From Kordia periserrulae (GTDB lineage: Bacteria > Bacteroidota > Bacteroidia > Flavobacteriales > Flavobacteriaceae), in contig NZ_QBKT01000003.1 in NCBI RefSeq assembly GCF_003054265.1, positions 474,367 to 538,366 of the forward strand: a DNA stretch of 64,000 nt, in the 5' to 3' direction. The position numbers were made by a program, and so were the translations under genes. The notes under the pieces are model-generated. The model searched no databases and was not told where the DNA came from. It saw only the letters and a program-made list of their open reading frames with translations. Shown piece after piece: positions 10,249 through 19,286 of the stretch (position 1 is the stretch's first letter; each line of letters starts with the position of its first letter).

Positions 10249-11838
10249 ATGCTTGGTATACTCTCTTTTATTGGTTTTACCGCTTTAGTAGCTATTATTT
10301 CGTATCTAGCAACGCGTTCTACAGATGAAAATTCTGCCGATGGTTATTTTTTGGGCGGAAGAAGTCTCACAGGAATCGTTATTGCAGGTTCTTTACTGTT
10401 GACAAATCTTTCCACAGAACAAATAGTTGGACTCAACGGATCTGCCTATAAAGAAGGAATTTTAGTCATGGCGTGGGAAACTTTAGCAGCCATTGCCATG
10501 GTGATTACTGCCATATTTTTATTACCACGGTATTTAAAAGGCGGAATTGCTACGATTCCTACCTTTTTAGAAAGACGCTATAACAAAACCACCAAAGCAT
10601 TAACTTCAGGATTATTTTTAACAGGATACGTAGTGGTTTTATTGCCAATCGTATTGTATTCAGGAGCATTAGCCATTAACAGTATGTTTGATGTGCCAGA
10701 AATGTTAGGAGTCTCAAAAACTGTTGCCTTGTGGTCTACTGTTTTCTTTATCGGAATTGTAGGTTCTATATATGCAATTTTTGGAGGATTAAAAGCGGTA
10801 GCGGTTTCAGACACTATCAATGCCGTTGGTTTGCTCATTGGCGGATTGATGATTCCGTATTTTGGATTGTGCTACATTGGCGATGGAAGTCTGTCGGAAG
10901 GAATTTCAACCTTAATGACTGCAAACCCTGAAAAGTTTGATGCTATCGGAAATTCTGAATCGTCCATACCCTTTGCGACAATTTTTACAGGAATGATGTT
11001 GGTGCAGCTATTTTATTGGGGAACCAACCAAGCCATCATTCAGCGTGCGTTGGGAGCCAAAAACTTAAAAGAAGGACAAAAAGGACTGATCTTCGCTTCA
11101 TTTATCAAAATATTAGGTCCATTAATCGTCGTTATTCCAGGGATTATTGCGTATCACATCTTTCAAGGAAACCTGCCAAATGCAGATGAAGCCTATCCAG
11201 AATTGGTAGCAAAAGTATTGCCAGTATCGCTAGTTGGCTTCTTTGCCGCCGTATTATTTGGCGCAATTTTGAGTTCGTTCAACAGTGCATTAAACAGTTC
11301 GGTAACCCTTTTTGGGGTAGATATTTACAAAGAATTCATCAACAAAAAAGCTACCGAAAAACAAATTGTCAACGCAGGGAAATATTTTGGAATCTTACTC
11401 GCAATCTTAGCAATGGTGGTAGCACCTTTCATAGCATACGCACCAGATGGATTGTTTGGCTATTTACAAGAAGTAAACGGTTGTTACAGCATTCCTATCC
11501 TAACAATTATTATTGTGGGATATCTTACCAAACGTGTGCCGGCAAAAGCGGCAAATATTGCTATCGTTTCAGGTGCAGTTTTGTATATCATCAGTCAATT
11601 TGTGTTGGAACCTTATGTATTTGGTAAAGACAACTATCCACATTTCTTGCATATCATGGCAATCTTATTTGTTTTGAATATTTTAATCATGTTAATCATA
11701 GGTAAAATGGAACCGAGAGAAGAATCATACGAACAAAAATTTACGCAAGAAGTAGACATTACACCATGGCAGTACGCTAAGATTTTTGGTGTAGCAATTA
11801 TTTTTATCGTAATTACCACTTTTATTTATTTTTCATAA
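10249..11838 (+). CDS. Sodium/solute symporter (SSS family), SGLT-like
   Basis: The 529-aa product has about 14 hydrophobic segments spread over its whole length and the sodium:solute symporter signature around residues 20-70 (SADGYFLGGRSLTG, then TNLSTEQIVGLNG). Members couple sodium entry to uptake of sugars or other solutes through the inner membrane. SGLT-like members often sit in Bacteroidota polysaccharide loci beside sulfatases. The position between GH5/binding-protein genes and a beta-helix protein suggests it imports the released mono- or oligosaccharides. It has its own start after a strong terminator, so it may begin a second transcript. The family is certain; the substrate is not. 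Confidence 0.9.
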   Translation: MLGILSFIGFTALVAIISYLATRSTDENSADGYFLGGRSLTGIVIAGSLLLTNLSTEQIVGLNGSAYKEGILVMAWETLAAIAMVITAIFLLPRYLKGGIATIPTFLERRYNKTTKALTSGLFLTGYVVVLLPIVLYSGALAINSMFDVPEMLGVSKTVALWSTVFFIGIVGSIYAIFGGLKAVAVSDTINAVGLLIGGLMIPYFGLCYIGDGSLSEGISTLMTANPEKFDAIGNSESSIPFATIFTGMMLVQLFYWGTNQAIIQRALGAKNLKEGQKGLIFASFIKILGPLIVVIPGIIAYHIFQGNLPNADEAYPELVAKVLPVSLVGFFAAVLFGAILSSFNSALNSSVTLFGVDIYKEFINKKATEKQIVNAGKYFGILLAILAMVVAPFIAYAPDGLFGYLQEVNGCYSIPILTIIIVGYLTKRVPAKAANIAIVSGAVLYIISQFVLEPYVFGKDNYPHFLHIMAILFVLNILIMLIIGKMEPREESYEQKFTQEVDITPWQYAKIFGVAIIFIVITTFIYFS

Positions 11839-11850
11839 CAAAATAAAAAG

Positions 11851-13656
11851 ATGATGAAGATGAAATTATCATTCCTACTATTTTTTCTATGTTTCTTGAA
11901 TGGTTTCGCGCAGACAAACTACTACGTAGATCAACAAAATGGCAACAATACAAATGACGGCTTATCTCCTGTAACAGCCTTTAAAACAATAAATTCTACC
12001 CTAACCGGATTACTGACTGGTGGCGATACACTTTTTATTATGGGTGAATATACAAATGCCAGTTATGATGAAAGTTATGTGTACAATATGCCAAACGATG
12101 CACATTTGTGGCATTCGGAAAATACGATTAGAATCAATAATTTACATGGAACACCACCACAAAATGGACAAGCTGCCAAATACATTACTATCAAAGGATA
12201 TGATAGCAATACTATTTTAAAAGGCGACGGAAGTAATATTTTTAGAATATTAAATTCTAGCTACGTCATTATTGAAGAGCTCACAATCGAAGGAAATATC
12301 AATATTCCATTAGCTACTGCAAATGCCATACAATTTGTCTACATAGACACAAACACGGTTGCGAACGAAAATGCGCCACTCATCACAGATATCAAATACA
12401 GAGACCAAGACTGTGTGAGTAACTGTACGCCCAACGCAGTAGTAGATGGCGAAATCTATTCTGATTTAAGCGGAATGAATATTAAAAGACCTTCGTATGT
12501 AGATACGAGAGGTTTGTACGCTAGTAAAGTAGAAAATATCATCATTCGGAACAATACAATTCGTTATATGCCTGGTGGCGGATTGCGTGTTTCTGACTGT
12601 GAAGACATTGACATCATTGAAAATGAAATTAGCTATTGTTCTAGGCGTTCCTACTCAGGAACACACGGTTTAGTAATAACCAAAGCCACCAGTACAAGAA
12701 CTGGAGATGACTACAGAATTCGAATTTTACGAAATAAAGTGCATCACAATTTTAACGAACAATACTCTTGGGCACCTACTAAAACGGTCATTACACCTCA
12801 TATTGACGAAGGCAAAGGAATTTCGCTGCAGCGCAATCAAACTACATATAACACTGACGGTTCTATCGATGTCAATTGGGAAAATGGACGAATTTTGGTG
12901 CAAAACAACATCTGTTATTACAACGGCTTTAGTGGTGTGCACAGCAATGACGGAAACCGCATCGACATTATCAATAATACCTGTTATTTCAATTCGTACA
13001 CAAAATCTATTACAGAAGGAATCACGTCTAGCAGTAACGGCGGAAATATTGGTATCAGTGCCAATGGAGGCGTAGATATCAAAATTTTAAACAACATTAG
13101 TATCATTGATTCCAATTTGAGTAAATCTGCGATTGCATCTCCTATCGCTGCTGCAGATGGTTTGGTTGTACGCGATAATATTATTTATGGAACGGAAGGC
13201 GCTATTAGCGAAAACGCAAATGTTGCTTCCTTACAAGTCAACACGCAAATGGTTGATCCGTTGTTTGTAGATGCCGCTAATTTCGATTTTAATTTACAAG
13301 CAACTTCACCAGCTATTGATCCTACAACAGCATTACAAGACGCTCCAACCGTTGATTTCTTCAACAATACAAGAGACAGTAATCCAGATATTGGTGCCAT
13401 TGAATATGCGTCAACATTAAGTATAAAAGATGAGTCATTCACTTCGATTAAAATCTACCCAAATCCGGCAACTCATCAAATTACAATTGAAGGCATTGAA
13501 CTAGATACTTCCAAAGTAAGACTATATAATTCTTTAGGTCAAGAACTGCATAATTTTAAATTCACGTCAAGTAGAATCATGAACATAAGCACTTTACCAA
13601 CAGGAATTTACTTTTTAAAACTATCGGGCACTGTTCGAAAGATTCTCAAAAAGTAA
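11851..13656 (+). CDS. Right-handed beta-helix (pectate-lyase-like) protein with T9SS sorting domain
   Basis: The 601-aa product has a signal peptide (ending GFAQTN), then the YYVDQQNGNNTNDGL segment typical of secreted parallel beta-helix proteins with a DUF1565-like start. Many short repeated strands follow (IIRNNTI, IDIIENEI, ILRNKVH, ILVQNNI, IDIINNT, IKILNNIS), which is the pattern of a right-handed beta-helix. Such proteins are polysaccharide lyases, hydrolases or binding proteins. The C-terminal domain from KIYPNPATHQI to VRKILKK is a T9SS sorting signal. It starts 12 bases after the symporter gene. A polysaccharide-degrading role is likely, but the catalytic family cannot be assigned from motifs alone. 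Confidence 0.8.
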   Translation: MMKMKLSFLLFFLCFLNGFAQTNYYVDQQNGNNTNDGLSPVTAFKTINSTLTGLLTGGDTLFIMGEYTNASYDESYVYNMPNDAHLWHSENTIRINNLHGTPPQNGQAAKYITIKGYDSNTILKGDGSNIFRILNSSYVIIEELTIEGNINIPLATANAIQFVYIDTNTVANENAPLITDIKYRDQDCVSNCTPNAVVDGEIYSDLSGMNIKRPSYVDTRGLYASKVENIIIRNNTIRYMPGGGLRVSDCEDIDIIENEISYCSRRSYSGTHGLVITKATSTRTGDDYRIRILRNKVHHNFNEQYSWAPTKTVITPHIDEGKGISLQRNQTTYNTDGSIDVNWENGRILVQNNICYYNGFSGVHSNDGNRIDIINNTCYFNSYTKSITEGITSSSNGGNIGISANGGVDIKILNNISIIDSNLSKSAIASPIAAADGLVVRDNIIYGTEGAISENANVASLQVNTQMVDPLFVDAANFDFNLQATSPAIDPTTALQDAPTVDFFNNTRDSNPDIGAIEYASTLSIKDESFTSIKIYPNPATHQITIEGIELDTSKVRLYNSLGQELHNFKFTSSRIMNISTLPTGIYFLKLSGTVRKILKK

Positions 13657-13870
13657 TTCTAGCAAAATATTTTAACAAGAAGTTATAAAAATCAAATTCG
13701 TCAAAAATCATGAATAGTTAAGAGTAACAAATCGACAAATTCACAAAAAACAAAAAACAAACAACAAACAACAAACAACAAATAACACGCAGTTGGTTAA
13801 ATTTTGCGCACCTGATTTTCAGTTGTTTATGAAATAAGGAGTTCGAAAAAGGGTCGATTTCTATGCTTTT
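13657..13870. other. Non-coding flank of the island, left side
   Basis: No gene is seen. The stretch holds a heptamer array and then AT-rich sequence leading into the CGGTACTCT direct repeat that I take as the island edge. Confidence 0.5.
13727..13789. repeat. Heptanucleotide tandem repeat array
   Basis: Consecutive 7-base units (GACAAAT, TCACAAA, AAACAAA twice, CAACAAA three times, TAACACG) keep register across the stretch. The same kind of array lies just outside the other island edge at 39886. Confidence 0.75.
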
Positions 13871-13892
13871 CGGTACTCTGAAACGGTACTCT
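13871..13892 (+). repeat. Putative left attachment-site repeat of the island
   Basis: Two direct copies of CGGTACTCT lie 13 bases apart (13871 and 13884). The same arrangement recurs at 39760-39781, immediately downstream of the recombinase gene. The conserved spacing and sequence suggest attL/attR or recombinase-binding sites. Confidence 0.55.
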
Positions 13893-14038
13893 TTTAATGC
13901 TTTAAAATTACTATTTTTTCTATTGTGAAGCGCCTAATCCAAACATGAGAAGAGTTGTTGTAAGGAAACTGCTTTTTTGTTGGTTTATTAAAAAAAATAA
14001 ATACAGGGAACTTCATCAATATATACAATGGTAATTGC

Positions 14039-14254
14039 TTAGTCAATACTGTCAATAGAAACTTCAATATTTATGGGAATAAATTGATCTGAATTATGCT
14101 CAAAACGGGGCTTTATGCCCGATTGATATAATTTGTTCTTATGACGATAATGATTCAACAAATATTGAAAGGTATGATACTTGATATCTTCCCGCTCACA
14201 AAAATCTTTTTGGTTGATATCTTCTATATACATCTGGTAAATCGAAGAAAACAT
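14039..14254 (-). pseudogene. Relic resembling IS66-family accessory protein TnpA
   Basis: The 71-aa reading frame has the pattern of IS66 TnpA (orfA): a short helix, KDFCEREDIKYHTFQYL (compare the usual FCxxxGIxxxxFxYW), a basic segment and a FIPINIE ending. In IS66 elements this gene is followed by tnpB and the transposase, but neither is present downstream of it here. I read it as an isolated remnant just inside the left edge of the island. It could instead be a small DNA-binding protein, so confidence is moderate. Confidence 0.45.
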
Positions 14255-14960
14255 TCGTTGCTATGTCTTTGTTTTTTCATCTAGCTAAAATACACTAGCA
14301 AATATTGTACTTGTAATACGTAGTTTGTCAAAGGCTGACTATTCAAATATCAATATTATCTTTTTTTATAACTGATTAGATTCACAAAGTCCTGAAAAAT
14401 AACATTATATAGGTATTTACTTTTTTTAAAGTAGCTTAATACATTAATTTATAATATATATTCCTACAAGTTTATTATTTTTTTCTTATATTCGTTTTAA
14501 CATTAATTAAAACCACTTATTATGAAAAGTAATTTCAGATTGAGAAAAGTACCTATTCCTATGTTTTAACTAAAATTCAAAAAGTAAAAGCATTTGTTTT
14601 AATGATATAAATAGCCTAAAAATCATTTTTACTTATTACAGGACTTTTATGTGTTTACTTAATTCAACAACTCCCTCATGAGCATCAGATTTTTTGATGT
14701 TTCTAAATTTCCCTTTTGATTGATACTTATTGATGTGTGTCTGATTCCTAATTATACATACTATCAAGTTTAACTCACGTACTACAATTGTATCGCTATT
14801 GAAACAGTAGTGTTTTAATTGTATGCTTTTGTGGGAAGTAATACTGTATGTAGATTTTGATATACAGTTGAATATTTATAATCGAGCGAATAATTACTAT
14901 TAGTTTTTAATATAGGTAATTAATTAGCCTAAGTTAAAATATAATTGAAAATAATAATTT
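14255..14960. other. AT-rich non-coding leader of the giant-gene cluster
   Basis: About 700 bases without a convincing gene. A 15-codon open frame at 14522 (MKSNFRLRKVPIPMF) looks like the front of a lost gene. No clear TAnnTTTG promoter or terminator was found, although the promoter of the large downstream operon must lie in this stretch or just upstream. Confidence 0.4.
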
Positions 14961-17900
14961 ATGGCGATAAATAATTATAATCCTAAATCTCATTTTTTTG
15001 TAGATCATTCTGTAATTAAAGATACAGTGGATGATACTACACCAGAAAATATAGCAATAAAAACATCGGATTCTTTTGGTCCAGTTAAAGGGGATGAAAG
15101 TAATAAGTATAGAACGACATCTGTAATTAGAACAATTACTCCAACAACAGTTTCTAAAGTTTTCGCTATTTGTAATGGGCACATACTTATTCAGCCTCAA
15201 ATAGGCGATGATACTAAAGTCAATTTTATTCTGAAACCATCTGAGACATATGCTCCTTTCAAAATAAAATATTTTATATATAGAGGAGTAAATAAAGGGG
15301 ATTTAATAAATAATAATATTTTACAAGCAGTTAACGATAGTGATCCGAATCAACCTTTGTTTTTAAAGAAAATTTGGCAACAATTTATAGATTTTAATCA
15401 GCCATTATATGACGCAGGAATTATTGATACACCTCCTGAAACATTTCCTTCTTTTTTAATTGGGTATGGAGCAGATAATCAAACTGATGATACATTAATT
15501 AGTTCAATATTTTTTAATGTTGAAAATAATATTGACTTTTTTCAACTTCCAAAATGTAACAAAGGTGAATATTTAGGAAATTTTACTGGAGAAATAGGTT
15601 TAGATATTGTTCTAGATTATGGTGACTATGAATTAGATTATGAAGAACAGTTATTTAAACTAGATTTAGAGTATGCCAGAAAAAAACAGCATATTTTTGA
15701 TATAACTACAGTCACAGGAGCAGTAAAACAAAAGCGATATAGAGAACATATACATCAGTTTATTGACGCTGCCGCTTTTTGGGGTTCACATATTGATGCT
15801 GGTGAAATCACTTTATTTAATGACGCTGTTCCCAAAACTAATGTTGATGATATTTATGGTAGTATTGTTAGTAAATATCAAACTAAAAGCAAGCTCTATC
15901 TTTACATTCAGGGTGAAAGAGGAAGGTCTTATAACTATCATTCCAATAGCGGACAGGTCTCTTTAGATATACAAGGCACAAGCCCCTCTACTTTGGTTGA
16001 CTATAAAACTGATGATTGGCCAATTTTGATTAAAACTATTTCACCAAATCCTACTGAAATAAAAGAATTCCAATTTAGTTTTCATTATAATATTGATGCT
16101 TCAATTCATTACACAGATATTTATTTGTCTGCATTTTGTTCATTCCCTAATTGGGGGTCAGAAAATTTCATAACAACTAATCAACTTTTAATAACAACTA
16201 ATCCATTTCCAGGATCACCTAATCATGTTAGACCACATATTCCTACTCGTAGTGGGCAAAGCAAATTAATTCAAAAAATACCAGCCAAGAGCATTGGTGT
16301 TTCAGGAAATTTCAATTTAGTTTCTAATTTATTGTCAATTGTAGTAAACGAAAATCAGCCAGTTAATTTTTTAAATTTTTATGATGATTTATGGCAAACG
16401 AATATCAAAGAGGTTTTCACTTTACCTGTAGGAGCTAGTAATTTATGCCATTGGTCTAGTCAGATACAGAATAAAAGCGTCGAATTAAGTGGAATTAACA
16501 TTAAGGATGTAACTGTTAACACAAGAATGATAGTTGATTTAGGGAAGAATTCTGCTGGAACAATTGAGGAAAGAAAGCTTTACCAAATTATATATAATAA
16601 TGTTACTGACGAAAATAAAGATTTCCATACACAAAGAGGCTTAAATTCTGCATTTGAAAAAAATCTTCAAAAAAGCAATTATGGTTCAGTTTTCTTTGAC
16701 AGCCCTAATTGTAGAATATACAAAGGTACTTTAGATGATGGAGGTACTATTATAGATACTCTTCATTTAGTTAACGAAGATCACTATAATAATAAAAGAA
16801 AGATTATACAGTTAGGTGTTCTCTCCAAAGAATATAATAAATTAGTATATGATAGCGAGACTATTCCAGATACTTCAGCATCTGGATATATACCATTTAT
16901 TAATGACCCTGCAAATGTTTACTTTCATTTAGAAGAGGATACATCCGTCCCAACCTCTAAAATATATAGAAAGTTTAAATTAGGTTTAAAATATGAGGAT
17001 AGCACAGGGACTTTAGCAACTAAATTCCCAACTACGGATATTTTTGTTTATACCGTAGATGATTTCACTTTTTTTTCCGAAAAATATGCTATGTATCAAG
17101 AATTCTATGAAGAAGTACCTAAAGCTAAAGTTCAATTCAAGCTAAAATCTTCTTATTCTGGAGAATTTGGCTTTGATTGGATGAGAATTGGAGATACTTT
17201 CGCTGATGGCGATATTGATTATTCTAATCATGTTGGTAAGCTATATAGCGATCCCGCGCATACGAGTGTGGTATTAAGTAGAAATAGTTACTCGGGGCAT
17301 TTTAAAATTCACAATGAGCTCTATAAAAAACTAGAATTTGAATACAACCCTTACCCTATTCAATTTGAAAATAACAACGATATTGAAAAATACTTTGTGC
17401 CATTGCTTACAATTTACCCTCCATATATTTCTCCAACTCCACCTATTCCTGACTTAGATAGACAAGCAATTTTTACGGCTCCTTATGATGATGATGTTAA
17501 TCGGGTAGCTGAATTAAGATTAAGAATAAATATTAGAGAAGAACCTGATATATTAGAATTTGAATATGACTCTTCTTTATTAAATGTTTCTCCTTTGGTT
17601 ATTAATAAGAATACTGGAAACAGGTGGATAAACATAACTATTACTTCTTTAAGAGAGTTTAGTATCGAGCAACTAATTAAGGTTGTTGCTTATTATACTG
17701 ATTCTTCAGGTGTTTTAGATACAATGGGCAAAATTGTTGGTCTTTTAAGAGTAAAGCCTAATAGTAAAGCATTAAGGGCTTCTAAAAGAGTTGTTATAAT
17801 TCCAGTAAAGACTCATATTAATGGGAGTGCATCAAAAAGCCTTACTAATACTGAGCTTGAAGATGAAGCATTAGTGTTAAAGAAGTTTTTAAGGCAAATT

Positions 17901-18461
17901 TTGATTACGCCAATTATAGAAACATTTGAGTTAGATCTATCAAGTAATGCAACTTTTAATTCTGATTATATTACAAATCATAACGGACAAAATAAGATTA
18001 TCAGAGAGGATCTTAGCAACCCTGCATTACCAACAGGTAAATTACAAGATTTTTTAATTGCTCAAAATGTTCCAGGTACAGCGAATACTATTGCAAATGA
18101 GTACCCTCCTAATGATTATTTTAAACTATTCTATTTTAAAGAAAGTGGAGGGAAAATTGATTCTGGAGGTAATTATATAGGTTTAAATGGTTTCACAGAT
18201 CCAAAATCACATGTTCTATCTACTATTAATTTTGTAACAGCTAATGAAGTAACACCTGTTCATGAATTTTTACATACGGCAAATGTTGAACATAGTTTTA
18301 CAGCTTATGAAGCTTCAAAATATGCAAAGTTTACTTTTGAGCCAAAACTAACTGAAAATATTCTAGACTATTCACACGGTAGTCCATCTTATTTTGACAG
18401 AATAAGCTTATGGGATTGGCAAGGAAGAATAGCTTTTAGCGCATCGGATGTAGAGCCTTAA
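14961..18461 (+). CDS. Giant protein with C-terminal metzincin-like metalloprotease motif
   Basis: The 1166-aa product has no signal peptide or membrane segment. Most of it is not recognisable: beta-rich, Asn/Asp/Ser-rich sequence. Near the C-terminus HEFLHTANVEH (His1101, Glu1102, His1105, His1111) matches the HExxHxxGxxH zinc site of metzincin proteases, with Asn in place of the Gly. About 25 residues later NILDYS (residues 1133-1138) sits where the Met-turn (usually N-L-M-D-Y) would be, with Leu for Met. The spacing supports a real, divergent metzincin domain at the end of a long delivery or scaffold region. A lipoprotein gene starts 4 bases after its stop codon. A secreted or injected protease effector is a fair inference; no homologue is recognised over the first 1000 residues. 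Confidence 0.7.
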   Translation: MAINNYNPKSHFFVDHSVIKDTVDDTTPENIAIKTSDSFGPVKGDESNKYRTTSVIRTITPTTVSKVFAICNGHILIQPQIGDDTKVNFILKPSETYAPFKIKYFIYRGVNKGDLINNNILQAVNDSDPNQPLFLKKIWQQFIDFNQPLYDAGIIDTPPETFPSFLIGYGADNQTDDTLISSIFFNVENNIDFFQLPKCNKGEYLGNFTGEIGLDIVLDYGDYELDYEEQLFKLDLEYARKKQHIFDITTVTGAVKQKRYREHIHQFIDAAAFWGSHIDAGEITLFNDAVPKTNVDDIYGSIVSKYQTKSKLYLYIQGERGRSYNYHSNSGQVSLDIQGTSPSTLVDYKTDDWPILIKTISPNPTEIKEFQFSFHYNIDASIHYTDIYLSAFCSFPNWGSENFITTNQLLITTNPFPGSPNHVRPHIPTRSGQSKLIQKIPAKSIGVSGNFNLVSNLLSIVVNENQPVNFLNFYDDLWQTNIKEVFTLPVGASNLCHWSSQIQNKSVELSGINIKDVTVNTRMIVDLGKNSAGTIEERKLYQIIYNNVTDENKDFHTQRGLNSAFEKNLQKSNYGSVFFDSPNCRIYKGTLDDGGTIIDTLHLVNEDHYNNKRKIIQLGVLSKEYNKLVYDSETIPDTSASGYIPFINDPANVYFHLEEDTSVPTSKIYRKFKLGLKYEDSTGTLATKFPTTDIFVYTVDDFTFFSEKYAMYQEFYEEVPKAKVQFKLKSSYSGEFGFDWMRIGDTFADGDIDYSNHVGKLYSDPAHTSVVLSRNSYSGHFKIHNELYKKLEFEYNPYPIQFENNNDIEKYFVPLLTIYPPYISPTPPIPDLDRQAIFTAPYDDDVNRVAELRLRINIREEPDILEFEYDSSLLNVSPLVINKNTGNRWINITITSLREFSIEQLIKVVAYYTDSSGVLDTMGKIVGLLRVKPNSKALRASKRVVIIPVKTHINGSASKSLTNTELEDEALVLKKFLRQILITPIIETFELDLSSNATFNSDYITNHNGQNKIIREDLSNPALPTGKLQDFLIAQNVPGTANTIANEYPPNDYFKLFYFKESGGKIDSGGNYIGLNGFTDPKSHVLSTINFVTANEVTPVHEFLHTANVEHSFTAYEASKYAKFTFEPKLTENILDYSHGSPSYFDRISLWDWQGRIAFSASDVEP

Positions 18462-18465
18462 AATA

Positions 18466-19269
18466 ATGAAAATGAAATATACATATATAATAACCATAAT
18501 TATAACGATTTTTAGTTGTAAATCACAAAATATATCTAAAATGGAAATTCCAAAAACAAACAATAAAGTCGAAAAAATAGATTTAAATCTTTTCTCTAAA
18601 AAACAGGAATCATTTTTGAGTGTCAATAAAAAATATAAAAATATAGATACTGTTTATGTAAATAAGAGGAGTTCTTCATATTCTGAACATGATGCAAACC
18701 GTAATACGCTTGTTTATTACTCAGGAAATTTAAAAAAAGATGGAACCGTTGAGAATATTTCTGGTTATGATTATTCTATTAACCCGATTTTTCCTGTTTA
18801 TAAAAGCTTCCATAATAATGGAAATATTAAAACAAAGGGTGTTGTTTGTTGGTTTGGTTTTGATATTGGCGTTTGGTATCATTTTGATGAGAACGGGAAT
18901 GTTATCAAAACAATAGATTATGATGAAGGTTTTGATTTTACTTATCAACAAGTATTTGAATTTTGTGAGGAGAGAGGTATTCCTCTGGTAAAAAAGAATA
19001 AAGGAAATAGAACAAAGATTTGGAAACAGGTAATTTCAGATGATAAATATTATTGGCACATAGAGTATCCAATAATTGAAAAGATAAAAAATATAGATAC
19101 TAAAGCATTAAAAAAAGAGATTGAACAAGGTATATATATCAAAATTGAAGAAAATGAATACATTAAAAACGTAAGTAAACATGTAAAACTTGATGGGAAA
19201 ACTGGAGAAATTCTTGAAACAAAAGAAAGTCCACTTCCAATTTTTGAGGAAGATATCGATGATAATTAA
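18466..19269 (+). CDS. Lipoprotein with MORN/YwqK-like repeats, possible immunity protein
   Basis: The 267-aa product has a lipoprotein signal (lipobox IFSC, Cys about 18). The middle contains YYSGNLKKDG, FHNNGNIKTKG and HFDENGNVIKTIDYDEG, which match the degenerate MORN-type repeats of YwqK-like proteins. The C-terminal part is charged and beta-rich. It begins 4 bases after the metalloprotease-like gene and ends 17 bases before the 2056-aa gene, so all three are probably co-transcribed. Lipoproteins of this repeat type often sit beside bacterial toxin or effector genes, and a protective role in the periplasm is possible. That role is inference from position. Confidence 0.65.
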   Translation: MKMKYTYIITIIITIFSCKSQNISKMEIPKTNNKVEKIDLNLFSKKQESFLSVNKKYKNIDTVYVNKRSSSYSEHDANRNTLVYYSGNLKKDGTVENISGYDYSINPIFPVYKSFHNNGNIKTKGVVCWFGFDIGVWYHFDENGNVIKTIDYDEGFDFTYQQVFEFCEERGIPLVKKNKGNRTKIWKQVISDDKYYWHIEYPIIEKIKNIDTKALKKEIEQGIYIKIEENEYIKNVSKHVKLDGKTGEILETKESPLPIFEEDIDDN

Positions 19270-19286
19270 ATTAACAAATTTATAAT

